Below are positions 1 through 4,970 of a stretch of 6,890 bases of DNA, one piece after another (the stretch's first letter is position 1; every line of letters begins with the position of its first letter). This DNA comes from an uncultured Legionella sp. (GTDB taxonomy: Bacteria > Pseudomonadota > Gammaproteobacteria > Legionellales > Legionellaceae): assembly GCA_903885895.1 (NCBI GenBank), contig CAISKC010000374.1, positions 1 to 6,890 of the forward strand, written 5' to 3'. A program made the translations under genes and the position numbers. The notes beneath the pieces are model-generated. The model saw only the letters and a list, made by a program, of their open reading frames with translations. It had not been told where the DNA came from and made no database searches.

Positions 1-38
1 ACATAAAAAACTCCGTCCATTGCCGTCAGTGTATATGC

Positions 39-214
39 TTCGAGACGGCGCGTTGACCTGACAACCACACCTTAGTATTCGTAACGCGCCTCCTCAGCAC
101 GAACGGATCGGAGGAAACATAAATATTTTTTCTAAATCTGTCAATTAACTTTAAAAATTCGCTACCAGACAGCATGGTCAAATTTTGGATAGATCCCTCA
201 GAACTCCGTTCGCC
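39..214 (+). repeat. Left copy of dispersed inverted repeat
   Basis: This segment matches the reverse complement of 6715-6890 without gaps at 151 of 176 positions by hand count. The outer 70 bp (39-108) match at 68 of 70; the inner 106 bp match at only 83 of 106, and identity stops after TTCGCC at 214. Within it, GGCGCGTT (47-54) pairs perfectly with AACGCGCC (83-90) across a 28-nt loop. A second, mutually exclusive stem joins CCTCC (89-93) to GGAGG (110-114). CGAACGG (100-106) is also the complement of CCGTTCG (206-212), in both copies. No open reading frame covers it convincingly. Positions 1-38 lie outside the match only because the partner copy is cut off by the window end, so the true outer boundary is unknown. 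I do not recognise the family. Confidence 0.9.
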
Positions 215-222
215 TTATTGTG

Positions 223-228
223 TATAAT
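223..228 (+). promoter_or_regulatory. Possible -10 box upstream of the first exported protein gene
   Basis: A perfect TATAAT lies nine bases inside the inner edge of the left repeat and about 100 bp upstream of the first gene. No good -35 hexamer is visible at 16-18 bp spacing (the sequence there resembles CAGAAC/GAACTC), so the call rests on the -10 alone. If real, the -35 region lies in the repeat. The rest of the non-coding stretch 215-325 shows no RNA gene or strong hairpin to me. Positions 1-325 as a whole contain no supportable coding sequence. Confidence 0.3.
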
Positions 229-325
229 ATCCGTCTTAATGCTCCGAAATGGCACTGCTGGACTTGGGCCAATTTTATAAAAAGGCTAAAGTCGATCACC
301 ATACTCTCGAATAATGAGGTTCATG

Positions 326-820
326 ATGAAACAATTGGTCAAAGTACTTTTATTCATTTGGGCGCTACCTTGCTGTGCAGCAAATGGTCCTTTGTATTCT
401 AATTATTGCTCGGCTTCTTGGTTACATGTGAAAAATAATATGCAAACCGCATGTGACCTGATTCAAGTTGATGCAAACAATCTGGATTTTTACAGTCGGC
501 ATATTGAACATATTGCTGCAGGCGGCGAGGAGAGGACGTTTATGGACGTTAAAAATTTTTTGTTAGGGAGTGGCGACATCACTTTAACCTATGTATGTGG
601 TCAAGGAATGGTTAGTTTTAAGACGCAACTCAGTCCGTGTACTTATGTCTCAGGTGCTTTAACCGGTAGCATTAGCGCCATCAGTGCTATGGATGCGGCT
701 CATTACGTTATACCTGGTACACGTTTTCGCACCAAGTATGCGCCTTATTATTCTTGGAGTGGTGCTGAAATTTATTGGTCGTTTGCGGCAGATCCAAGCG
801 GGCACACAGGGCCAAATTAA
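326..820 (+). CDS. Exported protein of unknown function with four mature cysteines
   Basis: This 164-residue protein is unrecognised. It begins with a classical Sec signal peptide: MKQLVK, a hydrophobic core (residues 7-14), then PCCAA with likely signal peptidase I cleavage after Ala19. Cys16 is preceded by Ala-Leu-Pro, which is not a lipobox, so a soluble periplasmic or secreted product is more likely than a lipoprotein. The mature part has exactly four cysteines (28, 43, 91, 105), fitting two disulfides, and an aromatic-rich C-terminus with several Tyr and Trp after residue 125. I chose the ATG at 326 because GAGG at 316-319 sits six bases before it. In-frame ATGs at 314 and 323 also exist, but 314 precedes the ribosome binding site and 323 is only three bases from it. 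The gene lies alone between the repeat and a lipoprotein gene. Confidence 0.75.
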   Translation: MKQLVKVLLFIWALPCCAANGPLYSNYCSASWLHVKNNMQTACDLIQVDANNLDFYSRHIEHIAAGGEERTFMDVKNFLLGSGDITLTYVCGQGMVSFKTQLSPCTYVSGALTGSISAISAMDAAHYVIPGTRFRTKYAPYYSWSGAEIYWSFAADPSGHTGPN

Positions 821-915
821 GATCATTTCATCAGTATAGCTTGTTAGATTTTTTTTTGTTAAACTTAGAGCAAGTTAATTTTAAATTAATTCAAAAAACA
901 ATAACGGAGATGAGT

Positions 916-1188
916 ATGAAACGTTTAATCATGTTGGTTATGGCAGGTGTAGTAACGTTGGCTTTGGGTGCATGTGATACGTCTACTACTAATATTAAGC
1001 CAGTGGCTCCAGCAACAACACCTGCTCCTGAAGCGCAGACGCAAGCTGATAATAGTAATGATGGTGTTCAGGTGGCGGCTGATGACTCAGCTCCTGCTAT
1101 GGCAGATCCGTCGGCTGCTATGAATGTCGACCCTACTGCACCAGCACCAGTATCAGCATCACCTGATGACATGGAACAACCACAATAA
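916..1188 (+). CDS. Small lipoprotein with acidic Ala/Pro-rich body
   Basis: This is a 90-residue predicted lipoprotein. MKRLIMLV starts a signal peptide that ends in the lipobox L17-G18-A19-C20, so Cys20 should be lipidated and become residue 1. The remaining 71 residues are rich in Ala, Pro, Asp, Gln and Thr, with no predicted fold, and are net acidic. Residue +2 is Asp, which in E. coli is the classic Lol-avoidance signal keeping a lipoprotein in the inner membrane; whether it applies here is inference. The start is the ATG at 916 because GGAG (906-909) lies six bases upstream. The ATG at 910 abuts the ribosome binding site, and a longer upstream reading of the frame would run into the preceding gene and place the signal peptide internally. 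The function is unknown. Confidence 0.8.
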   Translation: MKRLIMLVMAGVVTLALGACDTSTTNIKPVAPATTPAPEAQTQADNSNDGVQVAADDSAPAMADPSAAMNVDPTAPAPVSASPDDMEQPQ

Positions 1189-1206
1189 AAAATATTCACG
1201 AAAACT

Positions 1207-1232
1207 TACCTCCCCGCTCAGACGGGGAGGTA
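1207..1232. terminator. Convergent-gene hairpin terminator
   Basis: TACCTCCCCG (1207-1216) and CGGGGAGGTA (1223-1232) form a perfect, GC-rich 10-bp stem around a 6-nt loop, between two convergent genes. On the minus strand the stem is followed within three bases by TTTT and later by a second T-run, so it fits an intrinsic terminator best for the minus-strand gene, whose stop is 9 bp away. In the plus direction it lacks an immediate U-tract but begins 18 bp after the lipoprotein stop and would still block or protect the transcript end. Confidence 0.75.
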
Positions 1233-1241
1233 TCCACCGCT

Positions 1242-2186
1242 TCACTCTTTAATCACTATCTCTTGTTCCGATAATTTCTTATTCAGCAAATGCATGATGG
1301 CTTTTTGTGTTTCAGGCGCTGTATCACTGGCTTCTGCCACATTGATGCAGTAATCTATGAATTGTTCTGTTTCTTCATCTTGATTCATGGTGATACTGGC
1401 ATTTTGTTGGTGAAAACCTTGATCCAATTGTATGGCAAGTGCATTCAGCTGTTTTGTGTCTGGCAAAGCAATGTTATTGAGCTCGGCTTCTTTTTTTAGA
1501 AAATCAGAGAATTTATTGCTTAATTTTTTCACTTGATCCAGTGGGGCATTGTCTGACGTTAAACGTCTAGCTTGAGGCGAATTACGATTTTGGTCTAGTT
1601 TTTGTCGATAATGTTCTAAATATTCTATATCGCCTTGGACTGCTAGGACGGTTAATAAGAGTCTTGGGTCCAGTTGTTTTTCTTTGATTCGTTCTTTGTT
1701 TTTGACATTGATGGTCCAATTATTTTTAATTCTAAAGAAACTACGTGACATGTCTGCTAAGACTCGGTCACTACGTCCATCATATAATGTAAAAGTGGTT
1801 CCCCAAAAATTCATTCTGGCACTGGCTAAGCGCATGCCATCGGGAGAAAAAATATCAAAACTTGGGAACCAGTTGAATAGTTGTTCTTCTACGGTACCTA
1901 ATAATACTTTATTTTCATCATACACATCTAAATGTGCACCAAAGGAAAAAAAATGAGAGGATGCTGAGGCTAGTTGCTGATTTTTGATATCATAAAAATC
2001 ATATACGGTGTTTAGACTGAACACACGCCGATACAAGGTCCCTAATTTTTTATCATCCGTACTGACATCAAAACTAGAGGTATAACTCATGTAATGCTCT
2101 GACAAATACATTTTGTCTTCTAACTCAAATGCATTTGCAGACTGAAATAAACCAAGACAGAACAAGCCAATTATCCAACGCTTCAT
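1242..2186 (-). CDS. Exported LURP-one/tubby-like domain protein
   Basis: This 314-residue protein has a Sec signal peptide (MKRWIIGLFCLGLFQSANA, cleavage after Ala19). Residues about 26-187 look like the LURP-one-related/tubby C-terminal-like beta-barrel family. Evidence is the alternating strands of type 'xxYDxxxxxLAxA', at Tyr65, Tyr89, Phe113 and Tyr135, and the closing segment DPRLLLTVLAVQGD (173-186), which resembles the family's last helix. A charged, probably helical region (188-314) of unknown role follows. Family members elsewhere include plant LOR proteins and phospholipid scramblases; the bacterial function is not established. The start is the ATG at 2186, seven bases after AGGGGT. 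An upstream in-frame ATG at 2213 would precede the predicted transcription start and spoil the signal peptide. The domain call is from sequence pattern only. Confidence 0.7.
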   Translation of the reverse strand: MKRWIIGLFCLGLFQSANAFELEDKMYLSEHYMSYTSSFDVSTDDKKLGTLYRRVFSLNTVYDFYDIKNQQLASASSHFFSFGAHLDVYDENKVLLGTVEEQLFNWFPSFDIFSPDGMRLASARMNFWGTTFTLYDGRSDRVLADMSRSFFRIKNNWTINVKNKERIKEKQLDPRLLLTVLAVQGDIEYLEHYRQKLDQNRNSPQARRLTSDNAPLDQVKKLSNKFSDFLKKEAELNNIALPDTKQLNALAIQLDQGFHQQNASITMNQDEETEQFIDYCINVAEASDTAPETQKAIMHLLNKKLSEQEIVIKE

Positions 2187-2215
2187 GATTGATACCCCTG
2201 TAAAAAAGACCACAT

Positions 2216-2244
2216 ATTATACCATGTGATTTAATTTATTTCAA
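2216..2244 (-). promoter_or_regulatory. Promoter of the LURP-one-like gene
   Basis: On the minus strand TTGAAA (2244-2239), a 17-bp spacer and a perfect TATAAT (2221-2216) form a near-consensus sigma-70 promoter, with TGG directly before the -10 giving an extended -10. The -35 and part of the spacer lie inside the last codons of obg. Transcription would start near 2209, leaving a leader of about 23 nt. This makes the gene separately transcribed from the obg operon, although I see no terminator after obg to prevent read-through. Confidence 0.75.
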
Positions 2245-3277
2245 TATCATCTTGTGGAGCTGGCGCGTGTTTCAGTTCATCAATACATTCCATTAACGCA
2301 TAACACAACGCTTTCGTACCCTTGCCATTGATAGCAGAAATGGGAAAAACCCTATCTGTCCAAGCCAAGCCTTGTATAATGCGCTGGATAACTGCTTCGC
2401 GTTCAGGTTCTGGAATAAGGTCAACTTTATTGAGAACAATCCAACGTGGTTTGTTTAATAACTCTGGATTGTATGCTTCTAATTCATGCCAGATGATCTT
2501 GGCAGATGCAATAGGGTCGCTTTCGTCAAGCGGTGCGACATCGATCACATGTAATAACACGCAGGTTCTGCTGAGATGCTTCAGAAAACGATGACCCAAA
2601 CCAGTGCCTTCAGAGGCGCCTTCTATTAAACCTGGAATGTCGGCCATGACAAAGCTTTTATGCGAATCAACGCTGACAACACCTAAGTTTGGATAGAGGG
2701 TCGTAAACGGATAGTCCGCAACTTTGGGTTTGGCTGAGCTGACAGCTCGGATCAAAGTGGATTTACCTGCATTGGGGAAACCGAGTAAACCGACATCGGC
2801 TAAAACGCGTAATTCCAGACGTATTTGGCGAGATTCACCTAATGAGCCTTGCGTTGTTTGACGCGGTGCACGATTGATACTGCTTTTATAGCGGGTGTTT
2901 CCCAAACCATGAAAGCCGCCTTGTGCAATGAGTACGGGAACATTGGGCTCTTGGATATCAACCAAACATTCTCCTGTGTCAACATCATAGGCCAAGGTGC
3001 CAATCGGAACCTCAATGAATAAATCATCGCCTTTTTTTCCGGTACAATTAGCGCCCATACCAGATTTACCGTTGTCAGCTTTGAAATGACGTTGAAAGCG
3101 ATAATCAATCAACGTATTTAATTCAGGATTGCCAACTAGATAAATGGAGCCACCATCACCACCGTCACCGCCATCTGGGCCACCGCGCGGGATAAATTTC
3201 TCACGTCGAAAGCTTAAGCAGCCATTGCCGCCATTGCCGGCTTCGATTTTGATGACGGCTTCATCAACAAATTTCAT
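2231..3277 (-). CDS. obg: Obg-family GTPase, 50S assembly factor
   Basis: This 348-residue protein is the Obg/CgtA GTPase, which acts in late 50S subunit maturation and in growth and stress control. The N-terminal Obg fold is glycine-rich (RGGPDGGDGGDGG at 31-43). The G domain has G1 GFPNAGKS (166-173), G2 YPFTT (189-193), G3 DIPG (213-216), G4 NKVD (283-286) and G5 SA (314-315), all intact. After the G domain only a short acidic tail remains, so the protein is shorter than E. coli ObgE and lacks a C-terminal domain. It is the third gene of the rplU-rpmA-obg operon. Its ATG overlaps the rpmA stop in ATGA, and no strong ribosome binding site is seen, which suggests translational coupling. Confidence 0.97.
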   Translation of the reverse strand: MKFVDEAVIKIEAGNGGNGCLSFRREKFIPRGGPDGGDGGDGGSIYLVGNPELNTLIDYRFQRHFKADNGKSGMGANCTGKKGDDLFIEVPIGTLAYDVDTGECLVDIQEPNVPVLIAQGGFHGLGNTRYKSSINRAPRQTTQGSLGESRQIRLELRVLADVGLLGFPNAGKSTLIRAVSSAKPKVADYPFTTLYPNLGVVSVDSHKSFVMADIPGLIEGASEGTGLGHRFLKHLSRTCVLLHVIDVAPLDESDPIASAKIIWHELEAYNPELLNKPRWIVLNKVDLIPEPEREAVIQRIIQGLAWTDRVFPISAINGKGTKALCYALMECIDELKHAPAPQDDIEIN

Positions 3278-3543
3278 TCCGTAGCTGAAACCGGATCGAC
3301 ACCAACAAATTTGCGATTTAATGCGCCTTTGGTGTGGAACTTCACAAAACCGGTTACCAAAGCAAATAGCGTATGGTCTCTACCTAATCCAACGCCGTTA
3401 CCAGCATGAAAACGCGTGCCGCGTTGGCGCACAAGGATTTCACCAGCTTGTACCAGCTGTCCATTGGAACGTTTGACTCCAAGATATTTAGGGTTCGAGT
3501 CACGACCATTGCGGGTACTACCCCCGGCTTTTTTCGTTGCCAT
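3274..3543 (-). CDS. rpmA: 50S ribosomal protein L27
   Basis: This 89-residue protein is L27 of the large ribosomal subunit, whose flexible N-terminus reaches the peptidyl transferase centre. The N-terminus MATKKAGGSTRNGRDS is the direct gammaproteobacterial type, without the cleavable extension found in Firmicutes. The conserved core VRQRGTRFHAGNGVG and GRDHTLFAL follow. The length is close to the usual 84-90 residues. The start at 3543 is preceded by GAGGA about nine bases upstream. It lies 18 bp after rplU and overlaps obg by four bases, so it should be on the same messenger. Confidence 0.97.
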   Translation of the reverse strand: MATKKAGGSTRNGRDSNPKYLGVKRSNGQLVQAGEILVRQRGTRFHAGNGVGLGRDHTLFALVTGFVKFHTKGALNRKFVGVDPVSATE

Positions 3544-3561
3544 GTTTTCTTATCCTCTTAC

Positions 3562-3873
3562 TTAACCACCAATCGCAGTGATTTTAATTTCTGTGTAATT
3601 TTGTCGATGCCCCATTTGTTTCATATGGTGCTTACGTCGACGAAATTTGATGATTTTAATTTTTTTATGGCGACCTTGCGCAATAACTTCAGCCTGAACT
3701 GAAGCGTTTGCAACGTAGGGTGTGCCAATTGTTGTGTTATCATTTTTGGTAATCATTAAGACTTCTTGAAAAGCAATGATATGACCAATGTCAAAAGGAA
3801 GTTGTTCTACTTTTAAAACATCACCTTCTTTGACGCGATATTGTTTCCCACCGGTTTTGAGTACCGCGTACAT
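3562..3873 (-). CDS. rplU: 50S ribosomal protein L21
   Basis: This 103-residue protein is L21, an early-assembly protein of the 50S subunit that binds 23S rRNA. The start MYAVLKTGGKQYRV is diagnostic, and the basic signature KIKIIKFRRRKHHMKQMGHR (residues 71-90) with the C-terminal YTEIKITAI is the rRNA-contacting region. The length is the normal 103 residues. GGGAG lies about eight bases before the ATG. It is the promoter-proximal gene of the rplU-rpmA-obg operon, a standard bacterial arrangement. Confidence 0.97.
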   Translation of the reverse strand: MYAVLKTGGKQYRVKEGDVLKVEQLPFDIGHIIAFQEVLMITKNDNTTIGTPYVANASVQAEVIAQGRHKKIKIIKFRRRKHHMKQMGHRQNYTEIKITAIGG

Positions 3874-3911
3874 AATATCTTTCTCCCAATCTAGCTAAAG
3901 CAAAGTGGTAT

Positions 3912-3940
3912 ATTCTATTAAATTTCAATTCCGACTTCAA
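3912..3940 (-). promoter_or_regulatory. Promoter of rplU-rpmA-obg
   Basis: Reading the minus strand, TTGAAG (3940-3935), a 17-bp spacer and TAGAAT (3917-3912) form a good sigma-70 promoter. The start should fall near 3905, giving a leader of about 32 nt before rplU. Its -35 is nearly coincident with the -35 proposed for rplY on the other strand. Confidence 0.65.
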
Positions 3941-3964
3941 GTTGTATTTGATTTATTGTATACT
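3936..3964 (+). promoter_or_regulatory. Promoter of rplY
   Basis: TATACT (3959-3964) is a good -10, five of six to consensus. At 17 bp upstream lies TTCAAG (3936-3941), a weak three-of-six -35, so the -10 carries the call. The start would be near 3971, with a leader of about 64 nt. The -35 overlaps the rplU -35 on the opposite strand. Confidence 0.55.
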
Positions 3965-3975
3965 GGCCGGCTTAC

Positions 3976-4001
3976 GTGTCAGTCTGGTCGCAAGATGGCA
4001 C
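3976..4001 (+). promoter_or_regulatory. Bulged hairpin in rplY leader
   Basis: In the predicted leader, GTGTCA (3976-3981) pairs with TGGCAC (3996-4001, one G-U), and after a bulged G3982, TCT (3983-3985) pairs with AGA (3993-3995), closing a 7-nt loop. L25 represses its own translation through the rplY leader in E. coli and relatives. That this hairpin serves the same purpose here is inference, since I cannot show a 5S-rRNA-like binding site. Confidence 0.35.
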
Positions 4002-4034
4002 AGGTTATTAGTTATGATTTAAGTGGAGTGTATT

Positions 4035-4730
4035 ATGTCATCAGTTACGCTAGAAGCGCAAACAAGAGAAGTTTTGGGGAAAGGTGCGAGCCGCCGCCTA
4101 CGTCGTCTTGAAAAAATGGTACCTGCTATTGTTTATGGTAGTGATAAGGAACCTCAGTTATTGTCTTTGCCACAACACAAAGTGCACAAAGCTTTGGAAA
4201 ATGAAGCAATTTATACCACAGTATTTCATTTGCTTATTGATGGTAAAGAGCAACAAGTTATTTTAAAAGATTTACAACGTCATCCTTACAAGCCAGTTAT
4301 TTTACATATGGATTTTCAGCGCGTATCTGCTAAAGACGTTTTGGTCAGAATGATACCTTTGCATTTTATCAATGGCGAAGACTGCCCAGGGCATAAAGAT
4401 GGTGGGGTCGTTAATCATGCGATGTCACAAGTCGAAGTACGTTGCGAAGCACGCTATTTGCCTGAGTTCATTGAAGTTGATTTGAGTGATTTGGCCTTAG
4501 ATCAAATGCTGCATTTGTCTGATTTGAAATTGCCAGCTCATGTAAAATTAGCAGTAGAGCTCAGTGATGATAATGATCAGCCGATAGCGAGTGTGCATAT
4601 TAGTCGCGCTGCTGAAGCAGACGAAGCGGCGGAAGCAGCTGCTGCAGAAGCAGAAGGTGAAGAAACTGAAGAAGAATCTGGAGAAGATGTTTCTGCTGAG
4701 GAATCTGAAGAAGATAAAGACGCTGAATAG
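4035..4730 (+). CDS. rplY: 50S ribosomal protein L25, Ctc form with acidic tail
   Basis: This 231-residue protein is L25 of the long TL5/Ctc type, which binds 5S rRNA in the central protuberance. Residues 1-95 are the 5S-binding domain (VLGKGASRRLRR, VPAIVYG, LKDLQRHPYKPVILHMDF). Residues 96-190 are the second beta domain (VRMIPLHFINGEDCPG, VEVRCEARYLPEFIEVDLS). The tail 192-231 is Ala/Glu-rich and has 20 acidic residues in 40 with one lysine. I start at the ATG at 4035 because GGAG (4025-4028) lies six bases upstream. A GTG at 4023 in the same frame overlaps that ribosome binding site and is rejected. It stands first in an rplY-pth-ychF arrangement common in gammaproteobacteria. Confidence 0.95.
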   Translation: MSSVTLEAQTREVLGKGASRRLRRLEKMVPAIVYGSDKEPQLLSLPQHKVHKALENEAIYTTVFHLLIDGKEQQVILKDLQRHPYKPVILHMDFQRVSAKDVLVRMIPLHFINGEDCPGHKDGGVVNHAMSQVEVRCEARYLPEFIEVDLSDLALDQMLHLSDLKLPAHVKLAVELSDDNDQPIASVHISRAAEADEAAEAAAAEAEGEETEEESGEDVSAEESEEDKDAE

Positions 4731-4738
4731 AGAGGTAG

Positions 4739-4829
4739 GTTGGGCCTTTGGGCCCAACAGCTGCACGTAGTACCATCTTAATGATCGTTATGGTGCGCTG
4801 CGCGCGATTGTTGGGCCCTAAGGCCCAAC
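4739..4829. repeat. Paired palindromes, REP/BIME-like
   Basis: Two perfect 8-bp hairpins with identical arms (GTTGGGCC/GGCCCAAC) and 4-nt loops occupy 4739-4758 and 4810-4829. The two 20-mers are also inverted repeats of each other at 19 of 20 positions. The intervening bases extend the pairing: CAGC (4758-4761) with GCTG (4797-4800), GCA (4763-4765) with TGC (4794-4796), and CCAT (4773-4776) with ATGG (4790-4793). The whole can fold either as two hairpins or as one long imperfect cruciform. Neither hairpin is followed by a T-run, so it is not a typical intrinsic terminator. The first arm begins nine bases after the rplY stop and may protect the transcript end. Confidence 0.8.
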
Positions 4830-4848
4830 CCAAATTTAAAGTTACATG

Positions 4849-4880
4849 AAAACTGTCTTGTACTTGATTCGGCAGTTTTT
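4849..4880 (+). terminator. Weak intrinsic terminator downstream of rplY
   Basis: AAAACTGTC (4849-4857) pairs with GGCAGTTTT (4871-4879) with one G-U, around a 13-nt loop, and the 3' arm runs into five Ts (4876-4880). The stem is AT-rich, so termination would be modest. It could be the end of the rplY transcript, leaving pth to its own promoter. Confidence 0.4.
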
Positions 4881-4910
4881 AATAACAAAGCCCGCACGAA
4901 TCGTGGTAAA

Positions 4911-4940
4911 TTGAAAAACAGCAAATCGAATTTATAGAAT
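4911..4940 (+). promoter_or_regulatory. Probable promoter of pth-ychF
   Basis: TTGAAA (4911-4916), an 18-bp spacer and TAGAAT (4935-4940) make a fair sigma-70 promoter. The start would be near 4947 with a leader of about 24 nt. It sits just inside the right end of the putative MITE. Confidence 0.5.
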
Positions 4941-4970
4941 AGCCCAACCTAGTGAACGAGTACCTACATC

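Larger units (their letters stand above)
4736..4951. mobile_element. Putative MITE-like element between rplY and pth
   Basis: TAGGTTGGGC (4736-4745) has an exact inverted partner, GCCCAACCTA (4942-4951). The 216-bp interval would thus have GGTTGGGC terminal repeats bordered by TA at both ends, the pattern expected for a TA target duplication as in IS630/mariner-type elements. It carries no open reading frame of its own, so if mobile it is non-autonomous. Terminal repeats of the GGTTGGG type are common in bacterial intergenic elements. The alternative is a shorter 4738-4830 palindromic repeat, lacking the right-hand TA, with the third motif copy being coincidental. The predicted pth promoter falls inside the longer interval. 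Confidence 0.4.

Noticed and set aside
220..402. 60-codon open frame starting with GTG
   Set aside because: It overlaps the signal-peptide region of the exported protein in another frame and has no ribosome binding site or recognisable content.
841..890. T-run and AT-rich palindrome between the two exported-protein genes as terminator plus promoter
   Set aside because: The T9 run at 849-857 lacks a stable stem before it, and the only promoter match (TTGTTA with TTTAAA) is too weak to call.
775..915. N-terminal extension of the lipoprotein
   Set aside because: It would overlap the preceding gene and bury a clear signal peptide and lipobox; GGAG at 906-909 fits the ATG at 916.
2187..2213. Longer start of the LURP-one-like gene at 2213
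   Set aside because: It lies upstream of the start predicted from the strong promoter and adds residues before a perfect signal peptide.
4739..4758. First GTTGGGCC hairpin as an ordinary Rho-independent terminator
   Set aside because: No U-tract follows on either strand, and the same arms recur 71 bp downstream, pointing to a repeat element.
4548..4833. Minus-strand open frames opposite the end of rplY
   Set aside because: They are antisense images of the repetitive acidic codons (Leu/Phe/Ser-rich) and have no ribosome binding site.
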